A stretch of 64,000 nucleotides of DNA from Balneatrix alpica DSM 16621 (lineage in GTDB: Bacteria > Pseudomonadota > Gammaproteobacteria > Pseudomonadales > Balneatricaceae), in contig NZ_KK211041.1 of assembly GCF_000619885.1 (NCBI RefSeq), forward strand, positions 267,191-331,190. Direction: 5' to 3'. This document shows positions 27,357-36,575 of this stretch, piece by piece. The notes beneath the pieces were generated by a model, which was not told where the DNA came from, did not search any database, and worked only from the letters and a program-made list of their open reading frames with translations. The stretch's first letter is position 1, and each line of letters starts with the position of its first letter. The translations under genes and the position numbers were made by a program.

Positions 27357-29303
27357 ATGCCGCCGAGTTCCTTTAATCGCGATAGTCTCACCCTGCGCAA
27401 TCATCGCCAGGAGGGGCAGCTTTATACCAGTCGAGTCTGGGCTGCCGCTGCGGTGGTGGCTGTGCTGGTAATGGTATTGATCGCCCGTCTAATTTATCTG
27501 CAGGTTTGGCAGCACGAGCGCTATGTCACTCTGTCCGACGAAAATCGGGTGCAGCTGGTGCCAGTTGCACCCACCCGTGGGTTAATTTACGACAGTAAAG
27601 GCACATTGCTGGCGGATAATCGCCCTAACTTTTCATTGACCCTAACCAAGGAAAAGGTAGGGGATATGGAGGCCATGCTGAACCGCCTAGGAACCCTGAT
27701 CGAAATCAGTGAGGCGGATCGTGAGCGTTTTAAGCGTCGGCTTAAACTTCGTCGTCGTCCTTATGAGTCGGTGCCATTAAAGCTCTCTTTGAGCGAAGAA
27801 GAGATCGCTACCCTGTCGGTCAATCTCTATCGCCTGCCTGGAGTACAGGTTGAAGCGGACTTAGTCCGTCATTACCCCTTTGGTAAGGATTTGGTGCACG
27901 CCCTGGGTTATGTGGGACGCATCAATGAACGTGAGCTGCAGCAGGTGGATGCTGAGAATTACTCGGCTACCCACTATATCGGCAAATTAGGGGTCGAGAA
28001 GTATTACGAAGACGCTTTGCATGGTCGGGTGGGTTTGCAAAAGGTGGAAACCAATGCCCGTGGGCGCATTTTACGCGTGTTGGAGAAAGATAACCCTGCC
28101 CCTGGCCTGGATTTGACCCTGTATATGGATTTGGATTTGCAGCGTGTGGCCAAAGAAGCGCTGGCGGGGCAGCGGGGGGCGGTGGTGGCGATGGACCCGA
28201 AAACCGGTGGCATTCTCGCGTTGGTGAGTGAGCCCGCCTATGACCCCAATGAGTTTGTGACCGGCATTAGCTTCGAGCGCTATAAGGCGTTACAGGACGA
28301 TGTGGATTTGCCCCTATTTAATCGTGCCCTGACCGGGCGATATCCACCGGCTTCGACGGTTAAACCGATGATAGGCATTGCCGGTATTGAGTCAGGTACC
28401 GTTGGTTTTAACTACAAAGTCTGGGACCCAGGCTGGTATCAGATCAATCAGAAAGGGCGCTTTTATCGGGACTGGAAGCGTTGGGGGCATGGTACCGTTG
28501 ATTTAAATAAAGCGATTGCGGAGTCCTGTGATACCTATTTTTACGATGTGGGTCATCGCATGGGGATCGATGTGATGTCTGACTACCTGGGACAGTTTGG
28601 TTTTGGCCAGGTAACAAGTCTGGATTTGCCCGAAGCAAGCCGTGCCGTTTTGCCCTCGCGGGAGTGGAAAAAACGCATGTATCGGCAATCCTGGTATCCA
28701 GGAGATACAGTGAACCTCAGTATTGGTCAGGGTTTTATGTTAGCAACGCCCCTGCAGTTGGCCGCCGCGACGGCGGTGGTGGCCAATCGTGGCACCTGGG
28801 TGGTGCCTAGAATGCTCAAGCATTTTGGTGCGCCTGCGCAGGAAATCGGTTATGAGCATCCCCTGACCCAGGACTATGCTCGCCTGGAGCAGGAACACCT
28901 GGCGGGAATGCCAGGCAATATTGAATTGAAGACGCCACAACTGTGGGACTACATCCACAACTCAATGGTTGATGTGGTGCATGGGCGCAGTGGCACCGCA
29001 CGTAAAATTGGCGAGGGGATCCCCTACCGTATTGCAGGTAAAACCGGTACGGCGCAGGTAGTGGGGATTAAGCAAGATGAAAAATATGATGCCAGCAAAC
29101 TGTCCAAGCGTTTTCATGACCATGGCCTCTTTATCGGTTATGCCCCTGCGGAAGATCCCAAGCTGGTGGTCGCTGTCATTGTGGAAAACGGTGGGGGGGG
29201 CAGCGCGGCGGCGGCGCCTGTCGCGCGGCGCCTGTTTGACGCCTATTTGTTGGGCAAAGTGAATACCAATATTGAAAACCTGCAGGACTTTTCCTCGGAG
29301 TGA
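27357..29303 (+). CDS. mrdA: Penicillin-binding protein 2 (elongasome transpeptidase)
   Basis: PBP2, 648 residues, the class B transpeptidase of the rod complex. One N-terminal membrane anchor lies at about 27-49, then a pedestal domain. The active-site serine is in SxxK (S333-T-V-K336), the SxD motif is S390-C-D392, and GKTGTAQ follows near residue 562. RVQLVPVAPTRGLIYDSKG is a class B hallmark. It begins two bases after rlmH and lies 40 bases before mrdB, its SEDS glycosyltransferase partner. Confidence 0.96.
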   Translation: MPPSSFNRDSLTLRNHRQEGQLYTSRVWAAAAVVAVLVMVLIARLIYLQVWQHERYVTLSDENRVQLVPVAPTRGLIYDSKGTLLADNRPNFSLTLTKEKVGDMEAMLNRLGTLIEISEADRERFKRRLKLRRRPYESVPLKLSLSEEEIATLSVNLYRLPGVQVEADLVRHYPFGKDLVHALGYVGRINERELQQVDAENYSATHYIGKLGVEKYYEDALHGRVGLQKVETNARGRILRVLEKDNPAPGLDLTLYMDLDLQRVAKEALAGQRGAVVAMDPKTGGILALVSEPAYDPNEFVTGISFERYKALQDDVDLPLFNRALTGRYPPASTVKPMIGIAGIESGTVGFNYKVWDPGWYQINQKGRFYRDWKRWGHGTVDLNKAIAESCDTYFYDVGHRMGIDVMSDYLGQFGFGQVTSLDLPEASRAVLPSREWKKRMYRQSWYPGDTVNLSIGQGFMLATPLQLAAATAVVANRGTWVVPRMLKHFGAPAQEIGYEHPLTQDYARLEQEHLAGMPGNIELKTPQLWDYIHNSMVDVVHGRSGTARKIGEGIPYRIAGKTGTAQVVGIKQDEKYDASKLSKRFHDHGLFIGYAPAEDPKLVVAVIVENGGGGSAAAAPVARRLFDAYLLGKVNTNIENLQDFSSE

Positions 29304-29343
29304 TGCGTTTGGACAGCCTGGTGATGGATAAGGAGCAGTCTGA

Positions 29344-30489
29344 GTGAAGCAAACCGACTTTCAACGCTCCTTACATGGCGGACTACAGGGATTATCGAGT
29401 CCCCCGTCCTTTTGGCAGCGAATCCACTTGGATCCTTGGCTGATGTTGCCACTGTTGCTGCTGATGGGGTATGGCTTGGTGGTGCTCTATAGTGCTTCAG
29501 GTGGCAGCATTGAAGCGGTGGAAAAACAAGGACTCCGTTTTGGCTTGGCATTAGCCATTATGTGGGGGGTGAGCTGGATATCCCCGCGTAACTTACAGCT
29601 TTTGGCGCCTTGGTTATATTTGGCGGTAGTGGGGTTGCTGGTGGCTGTGTTGTTAGTAGGAGTGCATGCCAAGGGGGCGCAGCGTTGGTTGCAATTGCCG
29701 GGTGGGCCGCGCTTTCAACCTTCCGAACTGATGAAGCTGATTCTGCCGATGGTCATGGCGCTGTGGTTTGCTTACAAGCCTATTCCTCCTAAGTTGTCCC
29801 ATGTGCTGGTGGCGTTGCTGATTATCGCGATTCCGGTGGTATTGATTGCCAAACAGCCCGACTTGGGAACGTCCATACTGATCGGTGCCTCAGGCATCTT
29901 CGTCATTTTGCTGGCAGGGATTCCCTGGCGTTGGGTATTTTCTGCAATGGGGGTGGGGTTAGCCTGTCTGTACCCTTTATGGATGGTCATGCATGACTAT
30001 CAGCGTCAGCGGGTACTGACTTTCCTTGATCCTGAGAGTGACCCATTGGGAACTGGCTGGAATATTATCCAATCGAAAACGGCTATCGGTTCGGGGGGCA
30101 TTGAAGGAAAGGGATGGATGCTCGGCACCCAATCACAGTTAGATTTTCTGCCGGAAAGCCATACGGACTTCATTATTGCAGTGATGGCCGAGGAGTTTGG
30201 CCTGCTTGGAGTGCTGCTGTTATTGGTGCTTTATGCCCTGATCGTTGCTCGTGGACTCTATCTTTCAACCCAAGCTGGCGATGCCTTTGGACGATTGTTA
30301 TCCGGTAGCTTGGTGTTGACCTTTTTCGTTTATGTTTTCGTTAATATTGGAATGGTGAGTGGCTTGCTACCAGTGGTGGGGGTGCCTCTGCCCTTGGTCA
30401 GCTACGGCGGTACCTCGGTGGTTACTTTGCTGACCAGCTTTGGTATGGTGATGTCCATTCATGCCCATCGAAATATCCGAACGCGCTAG
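29344..30489 (+). CDS. mrdB: Rod shape-determining SEDS glycosyltransferase RodA
   Basis: RodA, 381 residues, a polytopic inner-membrane SEDS protein that polymerises lipid II with PBP2 during cell elongation. About ten hydrophobic segments are visible. SEDS marks include GAQRWLQLPGGPRFQPSELMKL, KQPDLGTSILIGASG, AVMAEEFGLLG and GVPLPLVSYGGTS. The start is GTG at 29344 with AAGGAG at 29330-29335. mltB begins 16 bases after its stop. Confidence 0.96.
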   Translation: MKQTDFQRSLHGGLQGLSSPPSFWQRIHLDPWLMLPLLLLMGYGLVVLYSASGGSIEAVEKQGLRFGLALAIMWGVSWISPRNLQLLAPWLYLAVVGLLVAVLLVGVHAKGAQRWLQLPGGPRFQPSELMKLILPMVMALWFAYKPIPPKLSHVLVALLIIAIPVVLIAKQPDLGTSILIGASGIFVILLAGIPWRWVFSAMGVGLACLYPLWMVMHDYQRQRVLTFLDPESDPLGTGWNIIQSKTAIGSGGIEGKGWMLGTQSQLDFLPESHTDFIIAVMAEEFGLLGVLLLLVLYALIVARGLYLSTQAGDAFGRLLSGSLVLTFFVYVFVNIGMVSGLLPVVGVPLPLVSYGGTSVVTLLTSFGMVMSIHAHRNIRTR

Positions 30490-30505
30490 GAGCGTCGATT
30501 TATCC

Positions 30506-31501
30506 ATGTTGAGGATTGCAAAAGTTGCAGGTGCACTCTGTGGCCTGTTGATGAGCAGCCAGGTGATTGCTGGCGGTTATGCCGATCACCAGTTGGCTTC
30601 CGAGTTTGTTGCTAAGCTGGAAAAGGAAGGATTTAACCGTGCAGAACTGCTGCACATCCTCTCTCAAGCTGAGCGTAAAGACAGCATTTTGGAAGCGATG
30701 AGCCGCCCTGCAGAACGGCGTCTTACCTGGGGAGAATACCGTGACATCTTTATTAAGCAGGCACGGATTCAGGGTGGGGTAGCCTTCTGGGATCAGTATG
30801 CCAATAGCCTGAGTCGGGCTGAGCAGCAGTTTGGTGTACCAGCAGAGATTATCGTGGCCATCATTGGTGTAGAAACCAATTTTGGCCGCAATATGGGCCG
30901 CTACCGTGTGCTAGATGCGCTGGCTACGCTAGGGTTTGACTATCCCAAACGTTCCGAGTTTTTCCTCAAAGAGCTTGGCGAGTATTTACGCTTAACCCGA
31001 GAAGAGAAAGTCGATCCGCTGAAGCATGTGGGCTCTTATGCTGGCGCCATGGGGTACGGTCAATTTATGCCCAGCAGTTATCGACACTATGCAATCGATT
31101 TCGATGGCGATGGTCGCCGTGATATTTGGGACAACCCAGTGGATGCGATTGGTAGTGTTGCCAACTACTTCGTGGCACATGGTTGGAAGGCCAACGGTGT
31201 GGCGGTATTACCGGTGAAACAGCCTGAAACACAAGAATGGCGTGGCTTGCTGGCGGAGGGTTTGAAACCCAGCACGCCTCTCTCTAGTATGCGCAGCCAG
31301 GGTTTAAGTGTGCCCGCTTTTCTGGGAGACCAGGATGGCTTGCTGATGGAAATGGAAACAGCTTCCGGTCCTCAGCTGTGGTTAGGTCTACATAATTTTT
31401 ACGTGATTACCCGTTACAACCATAGCCGCCTGTATGCCTTGGCGGTACATGAGTTGGCGGCGGAGATTCGCAATGCGCGTGCAAATGCAAAAGGGGGCTG
31501 A
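30506..31501 (+). CDS. mltB: Lytic murein transglycosylase B
   Basis: MltB-type transglycosylase, 331 residues, cleaving the MurNAc-GlcNAc bond with 1,6-anhydro product formation in the periplasm. A signal peptide (residues about 1-23, ending SSQVIAGG) lacks an obvious lipobox, so this is probably the soluble form. The catalytic glutamate lies in IIGVETNFGRNMGRYRVLDAL near residue 117, and YAGAMGYGQFMPSSYR near 182 is conserved. The ATG at 30506 starts the signal peptide. The earlier in-frame ATG falls inside mrdB. rlpA starts one base after its stop. Confidence 0.93.
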   Translation: MLRIAKVAGALCGLLMSSQVIAGGYADHQLASEFVAKLEKEGFNRAELLHILSQAERKDSILEAMSRPAERRLTWGEYRDIFIKQARIQGGVAFWDQYANSLSRAEQQFGVPAEIIVAIIGVETNFGRNMGRYRVLDALATLGFDYPKRSEFFLKELGEYLRLTREEKVDPLKHVGSYAGAMGYGQFMPSSYRHYAIDFDGDGRRDIWDNPVDAIGSVANYFVAHGWKANGVAVLPVKQPETQEWRGLLAEGLKPSTPLSSMRSQGLSVPAFLGDQDGLLMEMETASGPQLWLGLHNFYVITRYNHSRLYALAVHELAAEIRNARANAKGG

Positions 31502-31502
31502 G

Positions 31503-32489
31503 ATGCGCCTGTCGCTGCTATTCGTCACCCTGTTGGCACTAGTGCTCAGTGGGTGTTCCTCAACGCCTTCGAGTAAGTCTTCTGGTGGGCGCTATGCCAT
31601 GGATAAAGACCGTGGTCCGAGTGTGCAGCGTGACGTGTCTCTGATTCCCGATGCGGAACCGCAAGTGGAACCCTACTCCAAGTGGGGTAACCGCAATCCA
31701 TATCAGGTATGGGGAAAGAGCTACAACGTGTTGCCCAGCCATATCGGTTACCGTAAAGACGGTATTGCCTCCTGGTATGGAGAAAAATTTCATGGTCATA
31801 AAACCTCTAATGGTGAGCTTTATGATCTTTATGGAATGACAGCAGCACATAAGAGCTTACCGATTCCCAGCTATGTGCGGGTCACGAATCTGGACAATGG
31901 CCGTTCGGTCATTGTGCGGGTCAATGACCGTGGTCCTTTCCACGATGATCGTGAAATTGACCTGTCCTATGCCGCCGCCGCCAAGCTTGGCTATGCTGAC
32001 AAAGGCACTGCGCGGGTACGGGTAGAGGGTATTGATGCTGCCCGCTGGCAGCGAGAGGTTGGCTCAAGCCAGGTGGCCAAAGCGACAGCGATTGGCAGTA
32101 CAGGGATCACAGCCGAAGTGATTGAGTCTCGTCCTGTTGAACAGCGCGTGAGTCATTCGGTGGTGAAACCTACTCAGCCACAGGTGACGATTAATAAGCC
32201 ACAACCGGTGATTAAGCCTGCTACTCCGACCGCAACGGTTAACCCTGGCACAGGAGACTACCTGCAAGTTGCTGCATTTAGCTCTGAACAGGCAGCACAA
32301 CAGTTGCAGCAGCGGGTGAAGGTCGAGCTTGGCGAAGGACGCACCCGGGTGTTTCCCGTCAACATCAATGGGCAAACCTTCTATCGAGTGAAAATCGGCC
32401 CTTTAAGCTCCGGTGAAAACATCGGCGCATTGGAGTCGGGATTACTGAATATAGGCTTGGGACAGCCCCATCTGGTGCATGTGCCCTAA
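31503..32489 (+). CDS. rlpA: Septal-ring lytic transglycosylase RlpA (lipoprotein)
   Basis: RlpA, 328 residues. The signal peptide ends in the lipobox LSGC (cysteine at about residue 18), so it is anchored in the outer membrane. A double-psi beta-barrel (GIASWYGEKFHGHKTSNGE to NDRGPF, about 85-170) is the transglycosylase core, and the C-terminal SPOR domain (about 250-328) binds denuded septal glycan. A proline- and threonine-rich linker joins them. The ATG at 31503 overlaps no gene and has GGGGG upstream. It belongs to the mrdAB-mltB-rlpA-dacA run. Confidence 0.94.
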   Translation: MRLSLLFVTLLALVLSGCSSTPSSKSSGGRYAMDKDRGPSVQRDVSLIPDAEPQVEPYSKWGNRNPYQVWGKSYNVLPSHIGYRKDGIASWYGEKFHGHKTSNGELYDLYGMTAAHKSLPIPSYVRVTNLDNGRSVIVRVNDRGPFHDDREIDLSYAAAAKLGYADKGTARVRVEGIDAARWQREVGSSQVAKATAIGSTGITAEVIESRPVEQRVSHSVVKPTQPQVTINKPQPVIKPATPTATVNPGTGDYLQVAAFSSEQAAQQLQQRVKVELGEGRTRVFPVNINGQTFYRVKIGPLSSGENIGALESGLLNIGLGQPHLVHVP

Positions 32490-32526
32490 TTCTTTCTCAA
32501 TACTGAAACGCAACTAAAAAACTATC

Positions 32527-33693
32527 ATGAGATTGCTACGTTCGCTGAGTAACCGTTTCTTTGCTGTTTCCGTATGGGCTGCTGCAGTGCTGGCAAGTCC
32601 AGTACAGGCGCAAACGATTGTGCCGAGTGCACCCCAGATTGCAGCCTCCTCCTATGTGTTAATGGAAGCCAGTTCCGGGCGGGTGCTGTTGGGCTCGAAT
32701 GAGCATCAACCCCTGCCGCCTGCCAGCTTGACCAAGCTGATGACCGCCTATGTGGCTGAATTTGAGTTGGCTCGAGGCCGGATCAAGCCCGATGACATGG
32801 TTAATGTTAGTGTTAAAGCCTGGAAGACCGGTGGCTCACGGATGTTCCTGCGTGAGGGCACTCAGGTATCGGTAATGGATCTGATGCGTGGCATTGTGAT
32901 CCAGTCTGGTAATGATGCCAGTGTTGCCATGGCGGAACACATTGCAGGTTCCGAAGGGGCCTTTGCCGATCTGATGAACCAGCATGCCAAGCAGCTGGGC
33001 ATGAATAACAGCCACTTTGTTAACTCAGATGGTTTGCCGGCAGATAATCACCTATCCAGTGCCTATGACATGGCGTTGCTGGCCCAGGCGATCATCAACA
33101 AGTTCCCAGAGCACTACACTATCTATTCCGAAAAAGAGTTCACCTATAACAATATCCGCCAGCCCAATCGTAACCTGTTGCTCTATCGCGACCCCACAGT
33201 TGATGGTTTGAAAACGGGTTATACCGAAGCGGCAGGTTATTGCTTGGTGGCTTCCTCCAAGCGCGATGATATGCGTTTGATTGCAGTGGTGTTTGGTACC
33301 AAGAGCCCTGAAGCTCGGGCCCAGGAAGTATCTAAGCTCTTTGCTTACGGCTTCCGTTACTTTGAAACCCAGACTCTCTATGCTGCCGGGCAGCCTCTTG
33401 AACAGCTGCGTGTGTGGGGCGGGGATGTTGATCAGGTCGCCATTGGCTTGAATGAACCGCTAACAGTACTGATTCCACGCGGGCAGGCGGCTAATCTGCA
33501 AGCTACGATGGAAGTGACCAGCAGCCTGGATACGCCGATTGAGGCAGGTCAGCAACTCGGTGTTGTTCGCGTCAAATTAGGCGAAGAAACCATTCGTGAA
33601 CTGCCTCTGGTCGCATTGAATGCGGTAGCGGAAGGCGGTTTCTTTAAGCGGGCTTCTGATGCGGTACTGCGTCGAGTTCAAAGCTGGTTTTGA
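32527..33693 (+). CDS. dacA: D-alanyl-D-alanine carboxypeptidase (PBP5/6 type)
   Basis: A 388-residue periplasmic DD-carboxypeptidase that trims the terminal D-Ala of peptidoglycan stem peptides. The signal peptide ends near ASPVQAQ. The SxxK motif is in PPASLTKLM near residue 64, SGN in IQSGNDASVAM near 130, and KTG in GLKTGYTEAAGYC near 234. The amphipathic C-terminal helix (ending RVQSWF) should tether it to the inner membrane. dat follows after 11 bases, suggesting released D-Ala is handled by the next enzyme. Confidence 0.95.
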   Translation: MRLLRSLSNRFFAVSVWAAAVLASPVQAQTIVPSAPQIAASSYVLMEASSGRVLLGSNEHQPLPPASLTKLMTAYVAEFELARGRIKPDDMVNVSVKAWKTGGSRMFLREGTQVSVMDLMRGIVIQSGNDASVAMAEHIAGSEGAFADLMNQHAKQLGMNNSHFVNSDGLPADNHLSSAYDMALLAQAIINKFPEHYTIYSEKEFTYNNIRQPNRNLLLYRDPTVDGLKTGYTEAAGYCLVASSKRDDMRLIAVVFGTKSPEARAQEVSKLFAYGFRYFETQTLYAAGQPLEQLRVWGGDVDQVAIGLNEPLTVLIPRGQAANLQATMEVTSSLDTPIEAGQQLGVVRVKLGEETIRELPLVALNAVAEGGFFKRASDAVLRRVQSWF

Positions 33694-33704
33694 GGTTACA
33701 GGCG

Positions 33705-34547
33705 ATGGCTATCGTCTACCTGAATGGTGAGTTTATTGCAGCAGAGCAGGCAAAAATCTCGGTATTTGATCGTGGTTTTTTGTTTGCTGACAGTGTTTAC
33801 GAACTGATTCCGGTGATTGATGGCCAAGGGCTGCAAATGGAAGAGCATTTGCAGCGCCTGCAGCGTAGCCTGAGTGAGTTGGACATTCGTGCGGAAGCAA
33901 ACTGGCAATGGATTTGTACAGAGCTTGCTGCACGTAATGGTGGTGGTAACCAGAGTATTTATCTACAGGTGAGCCGGGGAGCTGACAGTCGGCGCCGAGC
34001 TGACTGGCCGGTAGATATTCGTCCGACCATCTTTGCCTGTGCACAACCCATTAGCCGCCCCTTGGCATTGCCCCCTGAACAGACCCAGGGCATTAAGTTA
34101 GTTGTGCAAGAGGATCTGCGCTGGGGACGTTGCGATATTAAGTCCACCATGCTGCTACCTAATGTCATGGCTCGCCAGGCGGCTAAGCGTGCTCAGGCAG
34201 AGGAAGCCTTGCTGGTTAAGCAAGGACGGGTAATTGAAGGGGCCAGCTCATCCATTTTTATGGTGCAGTATGGTCAGCTTATTACCCCTCCCCTGGACCA
34301 AGAGCGTTTACCCGGTACTACGCGCGCCTTAGTCTTGCGTCTGGCGGCGCAGGCCAACATTAATCTGCAAGAGCGGGAGTTTACCCTGGCGGAATTGCTG
34401 CAGGCCGAAGAGGTCTGGATCAGTAGTTCCAGCCGAGGCGTGCTTCCCGTGGTTCAAATTGATCAGCATGTCATTGCCGATGGGCAGCCTGGGTCGTTAT
34501 GGCGACAACTGGCGGCACTCTATCAGGCGTGGGCTATGCAGGAGTAA
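33705..34547 (+). CDS. dat: D-amino acid aminotransferase
   Basis: A class IV PLP aminotransferase, 280 residues. The opening VYLNGEFIAAEQAKISVFDRGFLFADSVYE matches D-alanine/2-oxoglutarate aminotransferases, and the PLP lysine K146 sits in RCDIKSTMLLPNVMARQ, as in the Bacillus enzyme. It interconverts D-Ala and D-Glu with the keto acids. Branched-chain transaminases and ADC lyase share the fold, but the DIKS-LLPNV segment favours the D-amino acid type. The ATG at 33705 begins the conserved N-terminus, and the gene follows dacA directly. Confidence 0.88.
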   Translation: MAIVYLNGEFIAAEQAKISVFDRGFLFADSVYELIPVIDGQGLQMEEHLQRLQRSLSELDIRAEANWQWICTELAARNGGGNQSIYLQVSRGADSRRRADWPVDIRPTIFACAQPISRPLALPPEQTQGIKLVVQEDLRWGRCDIKSTMLLPNVMARQAAKRAQAEEALLVKQGRVIEGASSSIFMVQYGQLITPPLDQERLPGTTRALVLRLAAQANINLQEREFTLAELLQAEEVWISSSSRGVLPVVQIDQHVIADGQPGSLWRQLAALYQAWAMQE

Positions 34548-34555
34548 TGATTTTC

Positions 34556-34834
34556 ATGACTGATGAGCAACAACCCGCTCCTAAAATTGAGTTTCCCTGT
34601 GAGAATTATCCGATCAAAGTGATGGGGGACAATGTTCCTAACTTTCGTGAGCAGGTGACTCAAATTATGCTCAAGCATGCCCCTGATCTGGATATACAAC
34701 AGATCAGCGAAAACCTGAGTCGTAATCAACGTTTCAAGTCGATTCGTTTCCTGATTACCGCTACTGGCGTGGAGCAGTTACAGGCCCTGTTTGATGAGCT
34801 GCGCACCTTACCGCAAGTCAAAATGGTGCTCTGA
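34556..34834 (+). CDS. ybeD: DUF493 family protein YbeD
   Basis: A 92-residue protein of the YbeD/DUF493 family, a small ferredoxin-like (ACT-like) fold of unknown role. [15 protein letters not shown] and the C-terminal [15 protein letters not shown] are recognisable. Two starts are possible: ATG 34547, overlapping the dat stop in TAATG, and ATG 34556. The upstream AGGAG at 34540-34544 fits the second better. Its stop overlaps the lipB ATG (TGATG). The constant position next to lipB suggests a link with lipoylation, unproven. Confidence 0.88.
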   Translation: MTDEQQPAPKIEFPCENYPIKVMGDNVPNFREQVTQIMLKHAPDLDIQQISENLSRNQRFKSIRFLITATGVEQLQALFDELRTLPQVKMVL

Positions 34835-35487
34835 TGAGTACCTTGATCATCCGTGAGCTAGGCCTGCAACCTTATCAGCCGATTTGGCAGGCCATGCAGC
34901 ATTTCACCGACACCCGCACCCCTGAACAGCCAGATGAGCTGTGGTTATTGCAGCATGAACCGGTGTTCACCCAGGGGCAGGCGGGCAAAGAAGAGCATCT
35001 GCTAGCGCCGGGTGACATTCCTGTTGTGAAGGTGGATCGTGGTGGTCAGGTGACTTACCACGGACCAGGTCAGTTGATTGCCTATTTGTTGCTGGATCTG
35101 CGTCGCGGGGGCTTAGGCGTGCGGGAGTTGGTCACCCTGATGGAAGAGGGGGTGGTAGCGGTATTGGCACAGTGGGGGATTGAGGGCTATCCGAAAAAGG
35201 ATGCGCCTGGTGTTTATGTAGATGAGGCCAAAATTTGCTCGCTAGGCTTGCGTGTGCGTCGTGGCTGCTCCTTCCATGGCTTGGCCTTGAATGTGGATAT
35301 GGATCTGACGCCTTTTCAACGGATTAATCCCTGTGGCTATGCTGGCCTACAAATGACCCATATGAGAAACTTGGTTTCCGATGTGAAACTTGAATCGGTA
35401 ACTCAGGCCTTGGAAAAATACTTGATCGAAAGAATAGGGTATACTCAGGCGCTTCGTTACCCCAGTCTGGATGCACGCTATGTCTGA
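34834..35487 (+). CDS. lipB: Octanoyltransferase LipB
   Basis: LipB, 217 residues, moves octanoyl from acyl carrier protein to the lipoyl domains of 2-oxo acid dehydrogenases. [24 protein letters not shown] near residue 68 and [24 protein letters not shown]-like sequence near 130 are conserved. The catalytic cysteine is in [12 protein letters not shown] near residue 165, with the lysine in the AKIC segment. It overlaps ybeD by three bases at the start and lipA by eight at the end, so the three are translationally coupled. Confidence 0.96.
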   Translation: MSTLIIRELGLQPYQPIWQAMQHFTDTRTPEQPDELWLLQHEPVFTQGQAGKEEHLLAPGDIPVVKVDRGGQVTYHGPGQLIAYLLLDLRRGGLGVRELVTLMEEGVVAVLAQWGIEGYPKKDAPGVYVDEAKICSLGLRVRRGCSFHGLALNVDMDLTPFQRINPCGYAGLQMTHMRNLVSDVKLESVTQALEKYLIERIGYTQALRYPSLDARYV

Positions 35488-36466
35488 GCACGTACAAGCC
35501 GAAACCAAACCTGAAGCCCCCGCTAAAGTTGAACAAGGGGTGAAGTTGCGTGGCGCTGATAAAATGGCGCGGATTCCGGTTAAGGTGCTACCTACCGAAG
35601 AGATGCCACGTAAGCCGGCTTGGCTAAAAGTGCGTTTGCCAGCTTCGCCTGAAGTACAGCGGATTAAAAACAAGCTGCGCAAGCATAAGCTGGCTTCGGT
35701 ATGTGAAGAGGCAAGTTGCCCTAACCTGGGGGAGTGTTTCAGCAAGGGTACAGCCACCTTTATGATCATGGGCGAAATCTGTACTCGCCGTTGCCCTTTC
35801 TGTGATGTTGCTCATGGTCGACCCAATGCTTTGAGTCCTGATGAACCCCGTGAACTGGCCGCTGCGATTAGTGATATGGGGCTGCGCTATGTGGTGATTA
35901 CGTCGGTGGATCGCGATGATTTGCGCGATGGTGGTGCCAATCACTTTGCTGAGTGTATTCGAGAAGTCCGAGCGGCGAGCCCAGGGATTGAGATTGAAAC
36001 TTTGGTACCGGATTTCCGTGGTCGGATGGATGTTGCGCTGGAAGTCCTGGCTGCTACCCCTCCTGATGTGTTTAACCACAATATGGAATCGGTACCGCGT
36101 CTCTATCGCAAGATTCGTCCAGGCTCAGACTATCAGTGGTCGTTGACACTGCTGCAGCGCTACAAGGCATTGCGTCCTGAAGTGCGTACCAAATCTGGTT
36201 TAATGCTGGGATTGGGGGAGACCAACGAGGAAATCGTGCAGGTTATGCGTGATTTACGTGCCCATGATGTGGATATGTTAACTCTGGGGCAGTACCTGCA
36301 ACCCTCTAAGCATCACTTGCCTGTTGCGCGCTTTGTGCCGCCAGAGGAGTTTGCTGAGCTGGGGCGGATCGCAGAGGAAATGGGTTTCAGCCATGTCGCC
36401 AGCGGCCCTCTGGTACGTTCCAGCTACCATGCGGACAAACAGGCGCATGGCGAAAAAGTTAGCTAA
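35480..36466 (+). CDS. lipA: Lipoyl synthase LipA
   Basis: LipA, 328 residues, a radical SAM enzyme with two 4Fe-4S clusters that inserts sulfur into octanoyl groups. The radical SAM cysteines are in CTRRCPFC near residue 93. The auxiliary-cluster cysteines are in [12 protein letters not shown] near residue 78, and the terminal serine ligand is in RSSYHAD near the end. The ATG at 35480 is preferred. An ATG three codons earlier is equally open, and neither has a strong ribosome site. A terminator follows. Confidence 0.96.
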   Translation: MSEHVQAETKPEAPAKVEQGVKLRGADKMARIPVKVLPTEEMPRKPAWLKVRLPASPEVQRIKNKLRKHKLASVCEEASCPNLGECFSKGTATFMIMGEICTRRCPFCDVAHGRPNALSPDEPRELAAAISDMGLRYVVITSVDRDDLRDGGANHFAECIREVRAASPGIEIETLVPDFRGRMDVALEVLAATPPDVFNHNMESVPRLYRKIRPGSDYQWSLTLLQRYKALRPEVRTKSGLMLGLGETNEEIVQVMRDLRAHDVDMLTLGQYLQPSKHHLPVARFVPPEEFAELGRIAEEMGFSHVASGPLVRSSYHADKQAHGEKVS

Positions 36467-36512
36467 GGGCTGACCCCAAAAATAGTTAGCTTAGTTAGAA
36501 ATGCTCCATTAC

Positions 36513-36545
36513 AAGAAGCTGCCTTTGGCGGCTTCTTGCATTTTT
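36513..36545. terminator. Terminator between lipA and holA
   Basis: Stem AAGAAGC (36513-36519) / GCTTCTT (36531-36537) with an inner GCC/GGC pair is followed by GCATTTTT on the plus strand. It ends the mrdA-lipA run and lies between convergent genes. Confidence 0.78.
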
Positions 36546-36575
36546 GCTGCTGCCTTTATTTGTGCAGAGTAGTTC

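Noticed and set aside
26639-27400. A 253-codon open frame antisense to rsfS and rlmH
   Set aside because: It spans two well recognised overlapping genes and the mrdA start on the other strand.
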